Assembly (NCBI RefSeq): GCF_026151655.1 | Contig: NZ_JAMQPN010000002.1 | Location: 726,096-790,095, forward strand | Direction of reading: 5' to 3' | DNA: 64,000 bases | Source of the DNA: Leptospira soteropolitanensis | GTDB taxonomy: Bacteria > Spirochaetota > Leptospiria > Leptospirales > Leptospiraceae | Shown: piece by piece, positions 57,631-64,000 of the stretch | Numbering within the stretch: the first letter of the stretch is position 1 | Layout: every line of letters begins with the position of its first letter | The notes under the pieces: generated by a model | Told to the model about the DNA's origin: nothing | Seen by the model: the letters and a program-made list of their open reading frames with translations, nothing else | Databases searched by the model: none | Made by a program: the position numbers and the translations under genes

Positions 57631-60008
57631 ATCTACAAAACTTACGTTTCCTGGTTCTCTTTTTTCTGATACTAACAATGAACAAAAAAATCCTGTCACA
57701 AAACGTGTCAGAGGAAAAGGAATCTAAACCAACGAAGAATGAAGGAATTCATGTCATTGGAAACAAAAAAGAGGATTTAAAAAAAATCCCAGGTTCGGCA
57801 TACATTATCGACAAAAAATATTTAGAAGAAGCCTCACCTACGGATCCAATGGAAGCATTACGTCGCGCACCGGGTGCTAGTGTACGTTTTCAAGATGCCG
57901 CAGGACTAACACCTAACATTGGCTTTAGAGGAGTGAGTAACGAAGAATCAAGGAAAACATTAATTTTGGAAGACGGAATCCTGACTTCTCTGTCACCTTA
58001 TGGACAACCAGAAAGTTACTATTCCCCCTCTATCGAAAGAATGGAAAGAATTGAGATCATCAAAGGATCAGGCTCTATTTTATTTGGTCCCAATACCATT
58101 GGAGGTATTGTTAACTTTGTCACAAAACGTCCCCCTGCAGAATCTACATTTTATACCAAAAATGTTGGCGGGGAAAATGGTTATCTCTCTACATACAATT
58201 CTTATGGGAAAAGTTTTGGATCGAGTGCTTTCGAAGTTTCTTTACTTAGAAAACAAGGAAATGGATTTAGAAATTATCAAAACTTTGATGTCACGGAAGG
58301 TAATATCAAATGGATTCAAGATTGGAACGAAAACCATAGCACTACAATTAAACTAGGCTATCACCTGCAAAATGCCCAATCGACATATTTAGGTTTGTCG
58401 CAAGGCCTTTTTCGATTGGATCCCAAAATCAACCCAGCGGAGTTTGATGAAAAGAAGTTAAATCGAAACCAAACTATTATATCGCATAATTGGAAATTAG
58501 CAGAAGACCATACACTCATAATACGAGGATATTTTTCTCAAGCAGAAAGGAACTGGGCAAGGCAAGATTTTTTATCTGGAAAATCCAACTCCGGTGGATA
58601 TTTGAATGCGCCCCTGGATACACTTCGTACGTATTCTCCAGGAATTATTGGAAATCGTCCGGGTGATGCTATTTATATGCGAGAGTCATATACAAGCCGA
58701 GATCAATCTTTTATGGTAGGTGGAATTGAAACCAAACTGGAATCTAAGTTTTCTACCTTAGGACTTAAACATGAAACAGACCTTGGCGTGCGATTACATG
58801 GAGAAAACAATTTAACCCAAACCAACCTAAAAAAAACAGATGACCCATTAGGTTATCTTTCCAAAGCAATCATTCAAGAAGAATCTTTAATCAATAACCT
58901 GGCGCAACCTTCTCTTCCAAACTTTAACTTGAATAGACAAGAAAGAAAAATTGAAGCCTTCGCTGCTTACTTCCAAGATAGAATCCAACTTTCCGAAAAC
59001 TGGAAACTGATACCAGGTGTTCGTTATGAAGAAGTAAGACAAAAAGCGATTACGACTAGAAGACAAGCCACAGCCGAAGATTATCGATTAGGTGCTGTTT
59101 TACCAAATGATGTTTCTGTGAATCGAAGAAGTTCAAGCGAATCTAGAACTCATATCATTTTACCGGGACTTGGGATCACTTATGATATTACCAAAAAATT
59201 CATTTGGTTTTCTGGAGCTCACAAAGGATTTTCACCACCAACCTTCGGAACATCTTTTAGTCCACAAGGCAATGACTATAGACTCAAACCAGAAACATCC
59301 ACAAATTATGAAACAGGCGTGAGAGGTGACTTAACTTCTTATTTGTATACAGAGCTTGTAGGTTACAAAATGTATTTCCGTGATCAAATTATTAACGTAA
59401 ACGAAGTGGGCGGTGAAAACGGAATCAGACCAGCAAATACTGGATACTCAACTCATACAGGTGGAGAAGCTGTGATTGTTTGGGATCCCGCCAAGATGCA
59501 GAAATCGGAATGGAGAGTCCCAATTGAGCTTATTTATTCTCGCATAGAGGCAAAATCCAGAAGTTTCAATCCGTTTCCTGTATCACAAACAAGTGATGGC
59601 AAAGAGATAATCGAATTTCTACCTGCATATACAATTAATAATTACCAATATCTACCGACAGATACAACTGGAAATTATTTACCTTACGTACCGAAAGAAA
59701 CCATTACAACGGCAATTAGTGTCTCTTCGCCACAAGGGTATTACGGTCGATTAGAATATCAATATTTTGGAAAACAATATTCTGATCTATTAAATACCAA
59801 AGATGAATCAGAAGATGGAAACAAAGGGATTATACCAAAAGTAGAACTCTGGAACACAAGTTTAGGATATCGTTCTCCCGATAAATGGTCAGTGTTTATT
59901 AACGCAAAAAACATTCAGGATAAACAATACGTATCAGGTAGGTTACCAACGGGTATTCAACCTGGTCCTTTTCGTCAAATCAATGTTGGTTTCACTCTAG
60001 AGTTATGA
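57627..60008 (+). CDS. TonB-dependent outer-membrane receptor, FecA-like
   Basis: 793 residues. Signal peptide (LRFLVLFFLILTMNKKILSQ), no N-terminal STN signalling domain, a plug from about residue 40 (IPGSAYIIDKKYLEEAS; GFRGVSNEESRKTLILEDGI; IEIIKGSGSILFGPNTIGGI followed by VNFVTKRPP), and a 22-strand-type barrel ending in QINVGFTLEL. Imports iron chelates or another metal complex with TonB energy. AAGGA is 9 bases before the ATG. Last gene of the operon. Ferric citrate is the annotation usually given to such Leptospira receptors; the substrate is not shown here. Confidence 0.92.
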   Translation: MNLQNLRFLVLFFLILTMNKKILSQNVSEEKESKPTKNEGIHVIGNKKEDLKKIPGSAYIIDKKYLEEASPTDPMEALRRAPGASVRFQDAAGLTPNIGFRGVSNEESRKTLILEDGILTSLSPYGQPESYYSPSIERMERIEIIKGSGSILFGPNTIGGIVNFVTKRPPAESTFYTKNVGGENGYLSTYNSYGKSFGSSAFEVSLLRKQGNGFRNYQNFDVTEGNIKWIQDWNENHSTTIKLGYHLQNAQSTYLGLSQGLFRLDPKINPAEFDEKKLNRNQTIISHNWKLAEDHTLIIRGYFSQAERNWARQDFLSGKSNSGGYLNAPLDTLRTYSPGIIGNRPGDAIYMRESYTSRDQSFMVGGIETKLESKFSTLGLKHETDLGVRLHGENNLTQTNLKKTDDPLGYLSKAIIQEESLINNLAQPSLPNFNLNRQERKIEAFAAYFQDRIQLSENWKLIPGVRYEEVRQKAITTRRQATAEDYRLGAVLPNDVSVNRRSSSESRTHIILPGLGITYDITKKFIWFSGAHKGFSPPTFGTSFSPQGNDYRLKPETSTNYETGVRGDLTSYLYTELVGYKMYFRDQIINVNEVGGENGIRPANTGYSTHTGGEAVIVWDPAKMQKSEWRVPIELIYSRIEAKSRSFNPFPVSQTSDGKEIIEFLPAYTINNYQYLPTDTTGNYLPYVPKETITTAISVSSPQGYYGRLEYQYFGKQYSDLLNTKDESEDGNKGIIPKVELWNTSLGYRSPDKWSVFINAKNIQDKQYVSGRLPTGIQPGPFRQINVGFTLEL

Positions 60009-60069
60009 TAATGAACATCAGTTGATTTAGGAAAATTAATAGAACAATACAAGATACAAGAAAAGTGAT

Positions 60070-60732
60070 TTAGTGAATTAGAATTGGAACGGATATTCTA
60101 ATATATTGCCGAACAATTTCCATTTCTTTTTCATCAACAATGACTTCACGTATCATTAAGTATTCGATGAAATCGTCTCTTTCTGAGACATCGGCAATAA
60201 AAAGCCCATCTTTTAGAATATCTGTTAACCTGTTGACATTGCGTCCGCTCGGAGATTTTTCCCTTTCCTCTTTAGGAGAAAACTCCCTAAGTTTCGCATT
60301 CGCGTAAGCTTCCCATCTGTGAATAGTTCTTAGATTATTCTCTAATTGAAATAAAAAACTTGGAACAGAGTCTTGTTTATCAAAAACAACTAACATTCGT
60401 AAGTATTGATACAAATTCGGATTTCTATATAGAAGTCTTTTGCAGTGAATTGAGTCTATTTTTTCGAAGATACCGTGAAAAGATTCGGTATTACCCTCAC
60501 AAGAATCAGACATGGTAGTTTCAAAATATTCTTCCCATTGTTTTGCATTTAAGTTTCCAAGTAAGTTCAGCTGGAAAGTGACATCTTTTTCCACCAATGG
60601 CTCGCAAAGTAACAATTCCAAACTTTTTTCGGAACTGATAATTTTTGCCCAGATAGAAAAATAATAATCTGGTGTAATATTTCCGGTTTTTATATATTTT
60701 CCAAAACTCATAAACCAATATTTGCATTTCAT
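60070..60732 (-). CDS. Short paralogue of the adjacent unknown protein
   Basis: 220 residues, no signal peptide or membrane helix. It aligns over its length with residues of about 75-296 of the protein at 60874-61764: GNLNAKQWEEYFE and LSNLDPQTWEAYFD, YLRMLVV and YLRMMMV, RNVNRLTDILKD and RDPNRLSLVLKE. About 75 N-terminal residues are missing. Upstream DNA shows an in-frame stop 35 codons before the ATG and no convincing remnant. Truncated duplicate, possibly still functional. No family recognised. Confidence 0.65.
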   Translation of the reverse strand: MKCKYWFMSFGKYIKTGNITPDYYFSIWAKIISSEKSLELLLCEPLVEKDVTFQLNLLGNLNAKQWEEYFETTMSDSCEGNTESFHGIFEKIDSIHCKRLLYRNPNLYQYLRMLVVFDKQDSVPSFLFQLENNLRTIHRWEAYANAKLREFSPKEEREKSPSGRNVNRLTDILKDGLFIADVSERDDFIEYLMIREVIVDEKEMEIVRQYIRISVPILIH

Positions 60733-60873
60733 GTTCCTAGCCAGTAGAAGGTGACGAAAGAAATGTATGAATACACGAACCTCTGTTTCGGATTCGCAAC
60801 AAAGTATAAGATTTTCTCTGAATTCAAAAATAGATTAAGGTTAAGTACGAACTATATCCGAACAAAACTTTTT

Positions 60874-61764
60874 TTAGAAGTATTTGCCCACACGATCAAA
60901 GTTTCCCAAAGCAGAAAGGATCGTCGTTTCTTCCCAGAGATCCAAAACGGCACCGTTACCACGCATATACACTAAAACATCCCCACGATCAGGTGAAGGA
61001 ATTTTTTTAAGTTCTTTTAATACTAAAGATAAACGATTGGGGTCTCTTTTATTCGGTGCGAGTTTTGCTTCTGATTTAAAATCAAATCGGTCTCTTAGGC
61101 CTTGGCAAAAAGATTCCCATACATGAATTGAATCCAATATAGACTCTAATCGTTTTCGATTTTCTGATTCTTTTTCACTTTCTTCGCCAAACTTTTTAAA
61201 TCCAGAAACCATCATCATTCGTAGGTAATAGTAGAGTGTATGACTATTCAAAAGAATTTTACGAATTTCGTTTTCTCTTAGGTTTGAAAAAATTCCAAGC
61301 AGCGCCTGCATTGTCATATTTTTTTCTTCTAATATATCAAAATAGGCTTCCCAGGTTTGCGGATCCAAGTTGGACAATAAATGTATCTTTAAAGTTGGAT
61401 CTCTGTCCATTTCTTCAGCAAGAGACAATATTCTTAAACTTTGTGCTGAATTAAATAAAGATCTCACTTGCAAAAAATAAGCATTGGAATCAAAATTACC
61501 CGATAAAAATTGTTTGCCATATCCGAAATATACAAACTTCATTAGTAATTCCGGCGTTAAGTTCTCATCATTAAGAAAACGTTTTGAGCCTTCTTCCGAA
61601 CGAAGAAGCCACAGATATTCAAAAACCAAATCGCAGAACTCTTCTTCTGCCAACATATGATCAGCTAAAGATTTTAGATCAGCGCCTTTGTCTATGGATT
61701 GAAAGAAGTCTAACAATTCACTTGGAGAAGCATTTTTCCAAAATTCAGATTTCTTCCAGAGCAT
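60874..61764 (-). CDS. Unknown Leptospira-type protein, longer paralogue
   Basis: 296 residues, probably cytoplasmic and mostly helical, rich in Leu and Glu. No known domain recognised. The N-terminal part reads LDFFQSIDKGADLKSLADHM and is absent from the shorter copy; the C-terminal half carries WESFCQGLRDRF and RDPNRLSLVLKELKKIPSP. The tandem duplicate ends 141 bases away on the same strand. No ribosome site is evident before the ATG at 61764. Confidence 0.7.
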   Translation of the reverse strand: MLWKKSEFWKNASPSELLDFFQSIDKGADLKSLADHMLAEEEFCDLVFEYLWLLRSEEGSKRFLNDENLTPELLMKFVYFGYGKQFLSGNFDSNAYFLQVRSLFNSAQSLRILSLAEEMDRDPTLKIHLLSNLDPQTWEAYFDILEEKNMTMQALLGIFSNLRENEIRKILLNSHTLYYYLRMMMVSGFKKFGEESEKESENRKRLESILDSIHVWESFCQGLRDRFDFKSEAKLAPNKRDPNRLSLVLKELKKIPSPDRGDVLVYMRGNGAVLDLWEETTILSALGNFDRVGKYF

Positions 61765-61831
61765 ATTTATTTTGTATGTGAAAAGAAAAGAGGTGTCAAT
61801 TGAATTTTAGAAATATTCGCAATTGTGAATA

Positions 61832-62251
61832 TTAATACACATTCCAGTAACTACTTCGTAATAAATTATAGCAAATTTTACCATTAGCCCCGGTATCGAT
61901 TATGAAAACCTAATCATTAGTATGAGGAATTGTATACATCTTTCCGTTAGGTGATAAGACGGCATCACCCCATTTATTTGAACCAGATATCCCGGAGTTA
62001 TAGGTCGCAGAAACAAAGTTATCTGGATCAAATACAATGAAATTATCGGAATCGGCGGGTATCGTATAAATTCTTCCATCAGGCGCCACAACAGCAACCT
62101 CCCATTGCGAAGTTTCACTTGTCCCAACGGAAGGAATCGGATTTGGGATCACATCCGTTTTCAGGTTTCGGAATTTATAGGATAAAATTACAGAACAGAG
62201 AAATAAAAAAATAAAAAATGGAACTGGTGTTAAAAAATCTAAAAATCTCAT
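61832..62251 (-). pseudogene. Remnant of a beta-propeller protein with an in-frame TAG
   Basis: The ATG at 62251 opens 113 codons (hydrophobic leader, then VAVVAPDGRIYTIPADSDNF and AVLSPNGKMYTIPHTND, the APDGKIYxIP repeat of a large Leptospira propeller family), then a TAG at 61910-61912. The same frame continues through VFIIDTGANGKICYNLLRS followed by SYWNVY, the usual family C-terminus, to a TAA at 61832. Only about two repeats remain instead of the many of full-length members. This suggests an internal deletion plus a nonsense mutation. Confidence 0.75.
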
Positions 62252-62861
62252 TGTCTTTACAAAAAAAAGAATTCAAACTCTATTTCGGAGAATCGCCAAA
62301 AACTTTTTTCAATCGCAAACAAATTTGGTAACAGAGTTTACTTTTCTGATTTTTACAATTTTCTCACAAGATATAGTGTATCTTAATCATTAAGTGAGCA
62401 ATTAAAAGTTAAAATACTTAAGAGGACACCATGAACCAAATTTTGATATGACTCTTTTTTAGCTCTACATTCGATCCAAATAAAAAGTGCGATTTTTCAA
62501 AACATGGAAACTCTAGAATAAAACATAACCATACACAAATTTTAACATCCTATTGCCCAAACACTGCAGTATTTGACGATAAGGTTCTAATCCAACTAAA
62601 AGATGAAAACTTTGGCAATAAATCCTGATCCTGCGGCATCATATAAAACCCATACAAAGACTATAAAACTAACATATTTTCTTAAGAAAATAATCAGAGT
62701 CTACCTCTTTGCATTTTAAGACATGGTAGCGTTAGGATCGAAAGGATATCCCTGCAAATTAAACTTTGGAAAACTTTTAAAAAGTCCCACTACTATGTGC
62801 TATACAAAATGGCTTCCCTTTTTATCGATTTCAAAATCATGTTACAATCAGGCCTTTTATA
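62252..62861. other. 610-base gene-poor stretch
   Basis: AT-rich DNA between the propeller remnant and the membrane gene at 62862. No full gene is seen. A strong ribosome site (AAGAGGA) precedes an ATG at 62431, but the frame stops at a TGA after six codons (62449), then stays open for 58 codons to a TGA at 62626, so it may be the trace of a decayed small gene. No tRNA-like cloverleaf or strong terminator recognised. Confidence 0.5.
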
Positions 62862-63743
62862 ATGTATAACGAACTAGGTGTGGACCTCACTTTACTCCTT
62901 TGGAACAACTCTGTTGCCATTTTAGCAGTTTCTCTTGTTTGTTACCTGGCAAGTTTTCGCCAAACGATTCTTTTCATACTAGTCGTAGGATTTTCTCTAT
63001 TCACTGGCATACAATTCACGGTTGAATCAAATTATGATTCCATTGCAATCATGGGTTTTATCAAACTAATTTTACTTCTACCTTTTGGCTTAGGTGCTGT
63101 GCTAACATATATTAATCTATCAGAACTAAAACAAATAAAGTTTCAAATCTGGTTTACCCGTTATATCAATTTTGCTGTTTTGACCAATATCTTCGTTATG
63201 GTTTTCTCTCCAGATGCGGGAACTTATCGTGGAATCGTCAGTCGTTTCGCCTGCCTTTCTCTTCTCGTTTGGTTAATCCAGGAAATGTTAAAAGTAGGTT
63301 TCCAAACGACTCTGACTGATAGAAAATTTTTTATTTTTAATTCTTCACCATTATCATGGATCTATTGCCATGCTCTTTATCGAATTGCCCTCTTATCGCT
63401 GCCAACCTTTGATAGCATCCAATACCTTCTATTGGAACCACTCAGCCTTGTTTCGATGACAGTCCTCTATCGATGGCACAAAAAACGCTACCCCCTTCCT
63501 TATTATTTTGGTTTAGCAGACACACTTGTAGTCACAACTTTGACTGTGCTTACCCGGTATCCGATTTTACTACCATTTGAAATTAAGGATCCGTATATAA
63601 CCAATCTACAAGAAAATCAATGGGACATGATTTTCATCCCCATTCAAGTTTTTGTAATCGGATATGCTTTAAGGGCAATATCCAAAAACATAAATCATCT
63701 TTCGAAAAAAAAGTCAGCCATGAATCCAAACATTGCTTCATAG
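62862..63743 (+). CDS. Multi-pass membrane protein of unknown function
   Basis: 293 residues with about seven or eight hydrophobic segments (for example LLLWNNSVAILAVSLVCYLA, LILLLPFGLGAVLTYINL, PIQVFVIGYALRAI) and a basic C-terminal tail. No known family recognised and no catalytic motif seen. The overall layout recalls a seven-transmembrane sensor module, but no signalling domain is attached. AGG lies upstream of the ATG; expression signals are weak. Isolated on the plus strand in a gene-poor zone. Confidence 0.7.
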   Translation: MYNELGVDLTLLLWNNSVAILAVSLVCYLASFRQTILFILVVGFSLFTGIQFTVESNYDSIAIMGFIKLILLLPFGLGAVLTYINLSELKQIKFQIWFTRYINFAVLTNIFVMVFSPDAGTYRGIVSRFACLSLLVWLIQEMLKVGFQTTLTDRKFFIFNSSPLSWIYCHALYRIALLSLPTFDSIQYLLLEPLSLVSMTVLYRWHKKRYPLPYYFGLADTLVVTTLTVLTRYPILLPFEIKDPYITNLQENQWDMIFIPIQVFVIGYALRAISKNINHLSKKKSAMNPNIAS

Positions 63744-64000
63744 TAGATTAGCAATGTTTCTAAGATAATTACTTGTGAAATTTCTAAGTAAACCGTCCCA
63801 TTTCAGAACATTTGACTAACCAATAGAAAATATAGTCCCCTTTAGGTCAGTGAACTTCTAAATAAGGTACTGGTCGCAAAGACTAGGAAGTTTTTATTAT
63901 GGAATTGATCCTGTAAAATCCCTCACCAAATTCCTATGCGGCAAAGTAAAATTCAATTTATTATAATGAATCCTTCATCCAGGCTAATTCCATCTTATTA
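63744..64000. other. Right-edge intergenic DNA
   Basis: No gene is supported in the last 257 bases. On the minus strand, a short frame (MELAWMKDSL followed by a stop, ending near 63961) runs off the window and could be the C-terminus of a gene that begins beyond the edge; this cannot be tested here. Confidence 0.4.

Noticed and set aside
63950..64000. C-terminal fragment of a minus-strand gene at the right edge
   Set aside because: Only about 13 codons are visible; cannot be distinguished from chance.
1..64000. tRNA or rRNA genes, CRISPR arrays, insertion sequences, prophage, replication origin
   Set aside because: No cloverleaf, regular spaced repeats, transposase or integrase motifs, or origin-type clusters were recognised by reading; a dedicated search could still find weak cases.

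Overview
The window looks like a chromosomal segment of a Leptospira species, most likely from the saprophytic (L. biflexa-like) side of the genus. I infer this from the AT-rich base composition, many lipoproteins with leptospiral-type lipoboxes, a remnant of a Leptospira-type beta-propeller protein with its YWN-type C-terminus, a family resembling DUF1577, a complete kdp operon, and a mix of spirochete housekeeping and lineage-specific membrane proteins. No rRNA, tRNA, CRISPR array, phage or insertion sequence was seen. Assignment to genus is by recognition of families, not by a database search.

Layout. 1-1550: an AlkB-type alkane hydroxylase (cut by the window edge) behind a TetR regulator, with a perfect 11-8-11 inverted repeat in front. 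1796-13520: a DUF1499 lipoprotein, then carB, a membrane sulfatase-like enzyme and a very large alpha-2-macroglobulin on the minus strand. 13703-22719: kdpABCDE potassium pump and sensor genes with an OmpL-like barrel downstream and a tandem-repeat KdpE-type site upstream. 22714-26136: three tightly packed genes of unknown function. 26230-34011: a small Cys-rich lipoprotein, guaB/LolA-like/rsmE, a PilZ-like protein, a B12 radical SAM protein and an EAL protein. 34203-35052: a 54-residue lipoprotein and tmk. 35054-40610: a zinc-type ABC importer with its own outer-membrane barrel and lipoprotein, behind a 23-bp perfect palindrome. 40621-45043: amidohydrolase, acyl-CoA dehydrogenase and a membrane chemotaxis-type receptor. 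45130-47599: a second locus with the same palindrome, encoding a COG0523 zinc GTPase, a degenerate Tpx-like protein and a DUF1826 protein. 47629-52106: CPBP protease, HEAT-repeat lipoprotein, a membrane-anchored protein and an SGNH hydrolase. 52325-60008: a five-gene operon (imelysin, di-haem oxidoreductase, variant imelysin, vitamin K-dependent carboxylase-like membrane protein, TonB-dependent receptor) behind a Fur-like inverted repeat. 60009-64000: low-density, lineage-specific DNA with a pair of paralogues, a propeller pseudogene and an unknown membrane protein.

How the genes work together. Two loci 4.6 kb apart share the operator WTGCAA-N5-TTGCAW (one of the three copies has one mismatch) and both encode zinc-type functions, so they look like one Zur-type regulon: uptake (barrel, lipoprotein, ABC importer) plus zinc-sparing or zinc-allocation (COG0523, Tpx-like, DUF1826). 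The five-gene operon at 52364-60008 is the strongest candidate for an undescribed system: an outer-membrane receptor, two M75 lipoproteins and a di-haem lipoprotein are translationally linked to a protein that keeps both key residues of vitamin K-dependent carboxylase. kdp supplies high-affinity potassium uptake. The EAL, PilZ-like and chemoreceptor genes belong to signalling.
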